A DNA stretch of 64,000 nucleotides, from positions 1,116,001-1,180,000 of the forward strand of contig NC_085851.1 in the NCBI RefSeq assembly GCF_020906515.1. Direction: 5' to 3'. Origin of the DNA: Vanrija pseudolonga (Eukaryota; Basidiomycota; Tremellomycetes; Trichosporonales; Trichosporonaceae). Below the pieces are notes generated by a model. That model saw only the letters and a program-made list of their open reading frames with translations, was not told the origin of the DNA and did no database searches. Each line of letters opens with the position of its first letter. The first letter of the stretch is position 1. Below, in pieces: positions 51,842-62,182 of the stretch. A program made the position numbers and the translations under genes.

Positions 51842-54399
51842 AGTGTCCACGGTTGAGGGAGCAACGAGAGGGATTGTGATTCTACTGAAGAGATAAACAG
51901 TGTCCTGGATGGAGGGGAGGCGCCTCTGTATACAGAGCGAGTGTCCGCGAGAGCTATAGAAGGAGGGAGGGATGTGTGTTTGGGGCGGCAAACACTACAA
52001 GAGGTCCAAGGTTATACCTGGTTGTTGGGAGCGAGCGGGAGGGGAAAGCGATTGTGTTTGCTATGCACAGCTGCACAGGTAGGATTATACACAGATGGTG
52101 TCGAGCGTTAGGTCGTTATGGTCGTATCAAAGTCTCATGAGGACTTGAGTTGTCGGTGGGAAGAGAAGGAGGAGAATGGGAGAGGTAAACAGATGGAAGG
52201 CCCGGTTGTTGCGATTGTTGTGGTGTGTTGTTGTGTATACGCAATCGACTGTCTGTTTGGGGGCAAGGAAGGGGCCAAGAAGGTTGCGGGACTGTTTCGT
52301 CGGGGAGAGAAGGAGAAGGAGCAGGCGCAAGACGAAGAGTGAGTGTGGACAGATGACTGCGCCACACTACTATACGATGCGGGGGAGGAGGGGGAGGGGG
52401 GAAGAGAGGCTGATGATGAGGAAGAAGAGTGTGATGACTGTCAAGTGGTCTAGATGATTTAGGGGATGGTGGGGTGGGGAGGACCGGGACGGTATGGTGT
52501 GGGAGGGGAGGGGGAGCAAGGGGGGAGGGAGAGAGGGAGGGGGTCAGCTGTGGATACGAGGAGGGGGGTCCAGAAGCATGTTGCGTCGCTCTCTCGCAGC
52601 TGGCTTGTGGGTGGTGTTTCTGTGTTGTTGTCGTTGTTGGCAGCTGGGTCGTCCGTCGTCTCCAGTGTTTGGGTTGCCGGTCCGTCAGATTCAGGGTGCC
52701 TCAGCCCATCTAGGGGTCGGGTAAGCGTACCGTCGCTCCCCTGCCTCGCTGCCACATTCTGCCTGGGCCAGCCTCGAGCTGTGGCAGTTGAATCAGAATG
52801 CTAGGGCAAGTCGCTCAGGGACAAGGTTTCATACCTTTTTTTTCAGCTGCCGGGCGGATCCCACCGTCGCGCGGGCGCGTGTCCAGTCGCTGCGCGTGTT
52901 TGGTTGGTTGCGCCGCGCGCATGCCGCTGCCCTTCTGCTCGTCGCCCCCTCGTTGCCCTCGTCGCCCTCGTCGCCCACCACCCCCCCCCCCCCCCCCCCC
53001 CCGACCCCCAGGGCAAGGGCTCTTGGGGGGTCCGTTTCCAAAGAGCCTTTGTGGACAGCGACAAACCCACAGACGACGACATGAACAGGGCACGGCAGCA
53101 CCCTCCAACTTGCCTTAAAGGGCCAAGCCCATGCCTATTCTATTGGACAAGATCGCACAAGCACACGCCCATCCCATTGTTGGCCAGGAGCACGTCCCAA
53201 AAGTCAATATACGTGACCAGCCCGTTCCTTGCCGACGAGAATGAGAATGCCCAAACGTCCCAAACGTCCCACTGGTGATCCCACCGCCCCCAAATAACTT
53301 TCTTGCTGGGACCCTTTGACCCTTCTCAACAGCCCCGGCTCCACCACCACCAACACCTTCCTTCACGACAGGGACAAGCTTACTCTCTTTTTCCTTCGCA
53401 CTCGTCGCTGCCGACAACAGAGGGGACGAGAAGCTTGCCCGATGAATCACCACACTAGTCAGTCACAGAATCCATGTGACGGGGATGAAACATGCCCTCC
53501 TCGGATTCCAGGCCAGTGTCGACACCCAGCACGATGCAGAGCGAGAATGTTCTCACGACGAAATGAGCATCCGATCCCAACTGACGCTACGCATGCTGCA
53601 AGGCTGCTGCAAGGCTGCTGCAAGGCGACCGCCCATCATGCCCGTGCCGCGCTCGTACGGCTGTCTGGGTGCCTACGTTGCCTGCGCCGCCGGCCAGGTC
53701 CCTCGCCCTTGTGGTGGTTGCTGGGCGCTGGGCGCTGGGCGTCAAGTAGGCGCTCTGGTTGCCAGCCATGCCGCTGGGCGAGAGACAAAAAAGAAATCAC
53801 TCGCGTCGAGCGCCACACGCATTCAGACGCCGGGAAATTGGGTTTTAACGCCGTGACCTGGGCGTCCGGGCCAGGACAGTTACGAGTGCCTTCTTAGGGC
53901 GAGGGGGAGCGGAGTTGCGGCGAGTGGGTGGGCCGGAACTGGGCGGGCGGGTAGGGCAGGACGACGAGGGGTGTCGTGGGTGGGACACAACACTGGTCAG
54001 TCGCCACCGCACGCCAAAGTCAATTGCCACGGATCGATCTGTTTAGCGGGATCATTTTCTACTTGCCCCCCCCCATACGAAAAAGGCGTGCAGACTAGTT
54101 AGGCGCCGATTACGTTGAGCGCAGTCTAACGCACTTTGGTGGATCCGATTGACTTTTGCTTCCACCGAGGCCCACCCACCAAGCGGAGCGAGCGACGCCA
54201 GCGCCAGCGCGAGCGCCACACCAACCACCACTCACCACTCACCTCGGCCACCACCCACCACTCGCCTCGTCGAGGTGCCCCACCCCCGCAACCCCGGACT
54301 GGTCAACATTCATCGACCACACACACCACCACCCACTGTCACACTTTTCCGACACACCGCACCGTGACATCTTCGCATCTCACACTCGGAGCATCCACA
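51842..54399. promoter_or_regulatory. 2.6 kb divergent upstream region (Crz1-like and unknown gene)
   Basis: This region lies between divergent starts. The left part (52100-52560) is purine-rich on plus, hence pyrimidine-rich in the Crz1-like mRNA direction, and is likely its leader. A 22-C run sits at 52981-53002. The right part (54160-54399) is CCACC-rich and likely the leader of the plus-strand gene. Chance ORFs include a 74-codon one at 52118-52342. No gene is supported. Confidence 0.45.
52981..53002 (+). repeat. 22-nt poly-C tract
   Basis: An uninterrupted run of 22 C lies in the divergent region upstream of the Crz1-like gene, with further C-rich sequence around it. Runs this long slip during replication and sequencing, so the length is uncertain. 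Confidence 0.9.
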
Positions 54400-55374
54400 A
54401 TGAGCACAATCGACGCTCTCATAGACCCAGCGCTGCGCACCGACCCCCACGGGACACGCGGGGCTGGAGGTGTGAAGCGCAAAGGTCGGGGAGCGCCAGC
54501 TGCGACCGCGTCGTCCTCCTCGGCAACCGACGACACGACCCCGCGTACACGTGTGACGCGCAGACAGGCAGCAGCAGAAGCGGCAGTCACTGCCTCTGAT
54601 CCGCCTCGCACCTCCCCCCGACGCTCGGCAACGGATGCGAGAGAACCAACCCGAGGCGAGGAAGAAAACCGTTACGAGTGGGCTTCATCGTCGAGAGATA
54701 ACACGTCGACGGTGCGTTGCTGCTTCCATTGAATTCAGAGCTATGCTGACAACGCCCTCTAGAAACGATCTCGCCACATATCGCCCTCGCCGCACCGCTC
54801 GGCAGTCGCAACACCAGATGACCAGTGGGCACCAAAAGGACCTGCCTCGCACCCGGGGTCTGCAAACGGTGCGATTGGCGGAATGGACAACCTGGCCGCA
54901 GCTGCCGCCGCCGCCGTTCAGTCTCCACCCGTACGTGTCATGTCACACCTGCGACACTCTTGCTGACCACACACATACACACCACAGGCGTCCATCACTG
55001 CAGCCGCCATCGCTGCGACCGGCATCACAACAAGACCGCCATATCCGTATGGCCTCACGCCGTTCAGGTACCCCTGCCTCACACCCCACCTGCCTCCACC
55101 GCCACCTGGGGACCCGGCCAACCCCGCGTTCCATGCGTTTGATCCCAACGACCAGACCACACGGGGCTCGGTGGCGTCGTCGGTGTCGTCGCCGCCGAGC
55201 GTGAGCACACGCCCCCCCTCGTCCTCTGGCGCAGGGGCACCGTATCAGAGCTTGTCGACGCTCCTGGCCGCCTCGGATTCGCTGTCGCGCCATCACTCGG
55301 CTTCGGCGCCTGGTAGCCGGCCAATCTCGTCCAGTGGGCGTCAAGCATCAGGTAGTGGGGCCGCACAACGATAG
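54400..55374 (+). CDS. unknown low-complexity, probably nuclear protein
   Basis: Three exons (introns 54712-54762 and 54931-54987) give 288 aa. I recognise no domain. The N-terminus MSTIDALIDPALR is followed by a basic stretch (GVKRKGRG) and RTRVTRRQAAAEAAV. A second basic patch (KRSRHISPSPHR) is made by splicing. An Ala run (NLAAAAAAAVQS), a PPYPYGLTPF segment and a Ser-rich C-terminus with SLSTLLAASDSL follow. The two basic patches and the disordered Ser/Pro/Ala content suggest a transcriptional or chromatin-associated regulator. The models keep frame at both junctions, and the third-position bias agrees with real coding sequence. Confidence 0.6.
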
Positions 55375-56210
55375 CGTGCTGGTGACAGTACGCGAGGTGC
55401 CATGACGACGACCGAACACGATTGGAGGGACCAACGAACCGCGTGCTACAGCGCGCGCGGCAACAGAGGCGGGGCCCTGTCCATGTGGACAAAGTTAGAC
55501 GAGGTGGTGAGCTGCGAGGCGGCAGTCGCTGCCTGCTTTGGCAGGTGCGCCGCTGCAGGGACTTGTGTGCATGCTAGGTTTAGTCGACAGGGATGGGATG
55601 CAAGGGTCACTTGTTCTTGCCTGTGACTGTGTGATCCACCTTTCTCGCGGTTATGGGAGCTACCTATGGAGCGATTTGATTCCGCTATTTAGCAGGGCTG
55701 CAGATTTTGTAATGCGTCGATCGGAGAATTTGCTTTTTAGAAATGACGTCTTTGATAGGATTAGGGTGCCACCCGATTTCATTTACTGCCTTGGATCCAG
55801 AGTGACCCTGGTTTGCCTGGCTGGGCGCTGGGTGGGCCTCTTTGAGTCACTTGGTCGCATTCGGGAACGGCACAACGCCATCATTCAACCAGAGCAAGGT
55901 CTCGAAAGCCACATCATCAGCGTCACCTTGTCAATCTCCAACTCACTCTGGGCACATCGACGTCTAAGTGTTACACACTTGCTACTCTCAGCGTCGAGAC
56001 TCGCAGACGCCTTGCTACGCAGACGCCGCCGCTACAACGACTGCTCCGCCTAAACTCTCTCTCCCACTCCACGTGCGCTAGTGTGGAGAACTTGTCTCTC
56101 CACATTTCACTCCCTGTTCTCAGCACACACCACCCGGGCAGTGTAGACCACGAGCGCGACCCGGCTTGCATCCTCACACACACAAGCTGCATTAAGCACC
56201 ATCGCCCAGC
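55375..56210. other. intergenic region before the Pho85-type CDK
   Basis: 836 bp hold the 3' end of the previous gene and the CDK promoter. From about 55620 to 55800 the DNA is noticeably AT-richer than its surroundings. No ORF, repeat or RNA gene was recognised. Confidence 0.5.
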
Positions 56211-58081
56211 ATGTAAGTTCATCGTGTCCGGGCCGAGGGCCGGCTCCACCTCTGCCCACCAGCCGGCGCAGCGGCGCCGAGCACGTTCTTCCCGTCATCG
56301 CCGACCGCTCACACGCCATCAGGAACTACGTGCAGCTCGAGAAGCTCGGCGAGGGAACGTATGCCACCGTGTACAAGGTTTGTGCTGCTACTCGACGTCT
56401 CTGACGCTGCAGGGCCGGTCCCGCACGACGTCTGAGATCGTTGCGCTCAAGGAGATCCACCTCGACGCCGAGGAGGGAACTCCGTCTACGGCTATCCGCG
56501 AGATCAGCTTAATGAAGGGTGGGTTGGGGATGCTGCCTCTGGTCGCCGTCTAACCCGCACAGAGCTCAAGCACGTCAACATTGTTCGCCTCCACGACGTC
56601 ATCCACACCGAGAGCAAGCTCGTTCTCATCTTCGAGGTGGGTCATCCGCGCCGCTCTGCCCCGAACCGCGAGCACTGACTCCCGCAGTACTGTGAGCAGG
56701 ATTTGAAACGGTACATGGACACGCACGGCGATCGCGGTGCGCTCCCCTTGAACACGGTCAAGAACTTCACCTACCAGCTGCTCAGCGTAGGTAGTGGATC
56801 CCGCTTACCGCTGACGACGCCAGGGCATCTCCTTCTGCCACGCCAACCGTGTGCTCCACCGTGATTTGAAGCCCCAGAACCTGCTCATCAACCGCCGTGG
56901 CGAGCTCAAGATTGGTGACTTTGGTCTGGCCCGCGCCTTTGGCGTGCCCGTCAACACGTTCAGTAACGAGGTGTGTGATGATATTGAGAGAGAAGCACCC
57001 GCTGACAGTCAGGTCGTGACGCTGTGGTACCGTGCCCCCGACGTGCTCCTCGGATCAAGGACGTACAGCACCAGCATCGACATTTGGAGTGTGGGCTGCA
57101 TGTGAGTGACGTGTGTCGTTCATGGCGTTACTGACGGGCTCAGCTTTGCCGAGATGATCACCGGATACCCCCTTTTCCGTGGCCGTGACAACAACGACCA
57201 GCTTGTCCAGATCATGAAGATTGTCGGCACGCCATCTGATGCCACGCTGCAACAGATCAAGATCAACTCTGTAGGTTGGGAGCCTCGGGCAGTGTGCTGA
57301 CTCCAACAGCCTGAAATCCAGCTAAAGCAGCCTTTGAGCAAGCACCCCAAGCAGCCCCTGCACTCGATTGTGCCCAAGGCTCCACGAGACGGTAAGTATT
57401 TGGCCGCTGGGATCGCTCAGCTCACGCCCCAGCGATCAACCTCCTCGAGCACCTCCTCCAGTTTGAGCCCAACCGCCGATACGACGCCCAGGAAGCGCTC
57501 AACCACCCGTACTTCACCTCGGCACCGATCCAGGCTCCCGCGATCCCTCCTTCCGTCTCGTCGTCGACGGCGTCCCTTGCACTTCCCCCTCGCGTCGCTG
57601 CTCGTGCATCGCAGGCCTCAGCTGCCGTCCAGGCACAGCAGGTGGCCGCCCAGCAGCAGGCAGCTGCGGCTCAGGCTCAGGCTCAGGCGCACGTACAGGC
57701 CCAGCAGGCCCAGGCGCAGGCCCAGCTCGCTGCCCAGCAGCAGCAGCAGTATAACATGATGCTTGCACAGCAGCGTCAGCAGCAGCAGCAGCAGCAGGGC
57801 TACTATGGTAGGTGACATGAATTATAATGGATAAGGATGATTGCTCACAAGCCTAGCCGACCCCAATATCCAGGCCCAGGCAGCCGCACAGATGCAGCTC
57901 GCGCAGGCGCAGGCTCAAGCCCAGGCCCAGGCTCAGGCTCAAGCCCAAGCGCAGGCGCAGGCGCATGCTCAGGCTCAGGCGAGTATGGACCCAAACGTAA
58001 GGAGGGGACCGACGTGTGAACGGAGCTGACGATGCGCAGCAGCAGGGATACTACATGAACCCGAACGATGGAAGGTACTGA
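56211..58081 (+). CDS. Pho85/Pef1-type cyclin-dependent kinase with long Gln/Ala tail
   Basis: Twelve exons encode 445 aa. The introns start at 56213, 56378, 56519, 56637, 56787, 56971, 57102, 57271, 57392, 57808 and 57997. The start codon itself is split: AT at 56211-56212, G at 56323. The kinase begins [20 protein letters not shown], with ATP-binding K32, PSTAIRE at 43-49, HRD at 124-126, DFG at 144-146, then [16 protein letters not shown] and [16 protein letters not shown], which are Pho85-type rather than Cdc28-type. Pho85 kinases control phosphate signalling, glycogen and polarity with Pcl cyclins. After the kinase comes about 140 residues of Gln/Ala (AQAQ) repeats, absent from yeast Pho85. 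A 42 bp stop-free intron lies inside the activation loop. Confidence 0.92.
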
Positions 58082-58302
58082 TCGGCCCGAGTGGCCCGTA
58101 CGCATATTTATGATCTTGGTGAACGAGCATGGGGCGGTGTGTTAGAGATTCCATAGTACTTGGACATGCAGCGGCATGGCACAGAGAGCAAAGCGCGGCA
58201 CACAGGGCGCGCGCGCAGGGGGCGGTTGGTAGTCACCGACTTGGGTTTCTGCTAACAGATAATCGTGATACATGCTGTGGACGGGGTATGTACATGCGGA
58301 CC

Positions 58303-59440
58303 TCAAAGCGCCGTGCCGCGCTCGAGACTCGCCTTGATCCTGCGCGGGTCAGCGGTCCGCCTGAGCTGGTGACCCACTCTTTGGTGTATTTGTCAAAGTA
58401 GCGCGCAATCTTCTTGTTGAACACCTTGTTGCGCTCGTTGATGTACGTGACGTCTCCGCCCTCGTCGTCGTCCTTGCGCTTCTTCTTGCCGCCGATGCTG
58501 CAGAGGTTAGCGTCACCCCTTCCTGGTCTCTGAAACCCCAAACGTACTCCTTGTTGATCTTGGAGATGACACGGTCGATCGCGTCGTCGCTCGGCTTCGA
58601 GTCGCCGTACGCGAGCGTGTCGGCACCGCGGTACAAGTCCTCTGCGGCCGTCAAGCCGCGCGCAGCAGACGACGGGCCCGGCCCAGCCGCAGCAATCTGG
58701 TCGCTCGTCGCGCCGATGGGCGCCAGCGTGCCCGGTGCCAGGCCGAGCGCGGCCTCCTTCTGCCGCGAGTAGGCGACGAGGTCGGGCTTGGTGGTGCGCA
58801 CGTTCTTGTTGTACTTTTTGAACGCGTCGTCCTCGGCATCTGGCGGGTCAGCTGTCTGTGTAGAACTCGGGACCCACTGTGGAAGTTTGTGTCGCTCCGC
58901 TCGGCCTGCTCGGACAGCTTCTTCTCCCAGCGCTCATTCTGCTCAATGCTCCACTCCCACGCCTTGCGGCGCTCGAGGTCCTCGCCGCTCGCCTCGGCGT
59001 CGGCCTTGAGCCGCAAAGTCTGCGCGAGCTTGCGCTGCTTTTCGAGCCGCTGCACCTCCTTGGCAGTCACTTTTGCCTTCTGGTGGTCGGCGACCAGGTC
59101 CTTGCGGTTGTCTGCGGCCGATTGGTTCTAGCGCGTCAGCTGGGAAAGGATTCAGCAGCCTCACCATTCGCAAGCGCAGCTCCTTGAGCTTGGCCTTGCG
59201 GTCCTCGATCGAGGGCTTGGCAGGCGCCTGGGCCTCGGCGGGCTCGTCGGCCTCGGCGTCCTCGGTCTCGTCGTTGTCGTCCTCGGCCGCGTCCTCCTCC
59301 TCGGCAGACTCTTCTGTCACGGGGAGCACAGGCTCAGGCAGCGCCTCCACCTCGCTCATCTGCGAGCGCGAGCGGCTAGAGCGCAGCGCCGGACTGGGGC
59401 TGGGCGCCATCGACTTTTCCTCCCTCCGTCGTGGCGGCAT
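58303..59440 (-). CDS. SYF2: pre-mRNA splicing factor Syf2
   Basis: Five exons (introns 59128-59164, 58840-58877, 58498-58547, 58340-58377) give 324 aa. After an acidic N-terminus, the Syf2 domain runs KAKLKELRLRMNQSAADNRKD, VTAKEVQRLEKQRKLAQTL, RRKAWEWSIEQNERWEKKL, DAFKKYNKNVRTTKPDLVAYSRQK, ISKINKD, NERNKVFNKKIARYFDKYTKE, and ends in IKASLERGTAL as in other Syf2 proteins. Syf2 belongs to the NineTeen complex (with Cef1, Clf1 and Isy1) and is present from spliceosome activation on. The final junction was chosen to give KE-IKASLERGTAL; the alternative donor GTCACC would shift frame. It is tail-to-tail with the CDK gene (221 bp). Confidence 0.92.
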
Positions 59441-60026
59441 GATGTGGTATGGTGGGTGATGGATGAGATTCAAGGTCGCATTTCACGCGATCGAACTGGA
59501 GTTGTGTGAGTGAGCGGCGGATGGCAGGCAGGTGGCAAAATCCGCTTATGTAATCAGCGAAAGTGGCGGAGAAGGATCGGCGGCGCGGCGGCCTCGTGCT
59601 GCTGCGTGGGGAGAAGAAGGCTCACACCCACGCCACGCCTTAGCCGAGCACCACGCGCACCGCAAGACAATAGCACGCACAGTGCATGGTGCGCACCCCC
59701 TTGGCGGTTTTGGGCTGTGCGTCACCGCTTGAGGCAACGCCGGCGGCATCTCCTTTGGCCTGTTGTTGTTGCTGTTTTTCCCCTTGGCGTTGGTTGTTGT
59801 TGTCCCCCCCCCCCCGCATTCACCACCGTCATCACTGCAGCCACCCATCAGTATGACCCCTCCACCCTGCTGAGCACCTTCCTCGCCTTCCTTTTGTAGC
59901 GCAGCTACGGCCCGGCCCGTGGTGGGCCAGCGCTGCCCCTTCGTCATTTCTCATTCATTTCCCCACTCTCCTTCGCTCTCTCTTCGCACTCCACACTCCA
60001 CACTCCCTGATCCAGCGCACCCGCTC
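59441..60026. promoter_or_regulatory. bidirectional upstream region of SYF2 and the RanBP2-finger gene
   Basis: 586 bp between divergent starts. A C run lies near 59807-59816 and CACTCCACACT repeats near 59987-60004. No gene or recognised factor site. Confidence 0.45.
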
Positions 60027-61648
60027 ATGACACTCGTGCCCATGTCAGCAACGAGAGACGACGAGCTGCTTCGCCTGCGCCGCGAGAACCTCAACAGCCG
60101 CGAGCTGCGCCTCATCGCCAGCTTCTGCAGCGCGCCTGACGCATCGTGAGTTGTCTCTTCCCCGGTGCCCCGCTCACACACCAGCGCCTACTGGCAGAGC
60201 GCCGACATACCGTTTGTCGCGCCGTCGACCGGCACTGGCCCCTTCACCACCTACAACCAGCACCAGCGCATCATGATCCTCAATTACTGTCTCTTCAACT
60301 GGGTCCTCACGGAGGAACGCGAGCGCTTCTTCCCCCGCCGCTCGCTCGATGCAGGCTACAGCAGGTACGACTCGCCGATCAGTACCCCCTCGCACGTCTT
60401 CCCCAAGCTCGCCCGCCACGCGCAGCTGTACGACCTCATCCCCGCTGCTGCTCTGGGCAACGGGCAGGTGGCGACGCGATGCGAACGCCCTCGCACGGCA
60501 GTCGCAGCAGCAGTCGCCAACCGCGCCAAACGCGGCTCGACAGGCAGCGAGGGAAGCACTGGGTGAGTGATCTACCCCCCCCTGGGCCACAACTCACACA
60601 CACAGCGACCTCACGCTCCGCATCCCCAACGTAATGGCGGTGTACGCCGCGCCACGCTCTACCCCCGCGTACATCACGGCAGTCGAGGAAGCATACTACC
60701 TCTCCAACCCGCTCAAGGCGCCCGGTGGCCGGCGCGTCCGCCTGGGACAGGCAAGTGACGCCGCTGCACCAGCGCCGGGCAGTGGCCGCCCAGCCAAACC
60801 CAGCAGCTCTAACTTTATCCCCCCGACTGCACTTGCGCCCGGTATACTCGACACGCTCGTCCGCCAGCTTCTCAGCGCCGACGAAATGTCCTTCCTCCAC
60901 ACCATTCCGAGCGGCGTCGAGCTCCCAGGCGACTTTTGCGACGGTGACTGGGGTGGGTCATCTGAGAGGAGGAGTGCTCACCCGCCAGTCTGCGTATGCA
61001 ACACGCACAACTTCCGCAAGCAGGACCGCTGTGTGAGGTGGGTACGGTGCTGACGAGAGAACACAACCCATGTGCGTCGCTAACGCCGCACCCAGGCCCG
61101 ACTGCAACCTCCCGCGCCCGCCCGCCGGCGCCGCGCCGTCACCGTGGCACGCGCCACCGATCCCCGGCACGGCCGGGCCGCCTACCACCCCCGCGGCGCA
61201 GCACTCGATGCTCGGCGACCCGGGGGACTGGTACTGCGACCACTGTGGGCTGTGCAGTGAGTTCGCCTTGCATCTTGCGCTCACACCCCAGACTGGACGC
61301 GGCGCGCGTTCTGCTTACGCTGCTGCCCGTTACACCCGGACAATGCTGGTGAGTGCCACACGGCCGTGTTCGCTCGCTCGCCGCACACCCTCGCTCACAG
61401 CACCAGAGGAGGCCATCACAAAGGGCATTGTCCACACCGATGACCCGATCCTCGCGGCCCTCGGGCTGCGCGACAAGCGAAACCGCGCGCTCAAAAAGAC
61501 CAAGGTCGTCACGACCCACTGCCCGTGCTTCGGCCCGCACCACGGCACGCGTTGCGCCAACGCCGGGCTCGGCGTCCCGGCCCCCTTGTGGAGGCAGTAC
61601 GTCGAATCCCAAGAGGACATGCTTTTCAGCATGAGGTCTGGCCTGTAG
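60027..61648 (+). CDS. protein with two RanBP2-type zinc fingers
   Basis: Seven exons (introns 60146-60184, 60563-60605, 60953-60988, 61038-61095, 61257-61291, 61349-61400) encode 452 aa. The fingers appear only after splicing. Finger 1 (GDWVCVCNTHNFRKQDRC) has unusual C-x-C spacing. Finger 2 (GDWYCDHCGLCNWTRRAFC, then LRC) is a canonical W-x-C-x2-C...N-x-x-R/K-x3-C-x2-C RanBP2 finger. Such fingers bind single-stranded GGU-containing RNA or ubiquitin. The N-terminal 270 residues are helical and unassigned (LRRENLNSRELRLIASFC; NQHQRIMILNYCLFNWVL). The C-terminus has a further Cys/His group (HCPCFGPHHGTRC). I infer an RNA-binding protein. No family name is assigned. Confidence 0.72.
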
Positions 61649-62182
61649 GGAGTCTCAAGGAGTGTGACATTAGAATTCTGTCAGAGGCCATTGTCGAGTC
61701 AAGTTGTTAGTTTGCATCACACGGGGTAGACGGCCTCACCCCATCAATCTGTAGTCTCTCATTTTATATACCACACTGTGTACATTAGCTGTATGCAAGT
61801 AGCACACTGTCCTCGTTCCCAATCACACTTTTTTGCATGGGGAAAAATACAACACAGCTGCATAGACACGATTCACGGCGCAGAGAGCGGGGTGGGGGGT
61901 GTTCTATATCCACAGCCTTTCCTCATCCTCTTTGGATTTCTTCTCCTTCTTTTGCTTCCTTTTCTTCTGCTTTTTGACTTCTTTGGTCACTATATAGCTT
62001 TTTGCTTTCGGGTAGCGTGGGTCGAAGTCGACCGCTCCCCCGGCCCTTTTTCCACAGCTCGCATCTATTTTGCTGTCCCCTGAAAAACTGTCGGGGAGCG
62101 TTTCTTCGTCGTATGTGTCGTGGAGCCGTCGCGTGCATTGTCCGCGTGGGCTGAGTTCGGAGTGGTGGTAAAGGAAGGTGGG
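61649..62182. other. convergent 3' region with a candidate alternative terminal exon
   Basis: Between the stops of the RanBP2-finger gene and the APSES-like gene. The minus strand holds a well-formed open segment (62072-61904) that reads DFDPRYPKAKSY, then a Lys-rich run (VKKQKKRKQKKEKKSK) and DEERLWI before a stop. It can be spliced in frame to the APSES-like gene through a donor at 62186, which overlaps that gene's annotated stop, and an acceptor at 62073. This may be the true C-terminus or an isoform. Confidence 0.4.

Noticed and set aside
52118-52342. 74-codon plus-strand ORF with a hydrophobic segment and charged tail
   Set aside because: Codons are not GC-biased as in real genes here; it is the reverse of a pyrimidine-rich leader of the Crz1-like gene.
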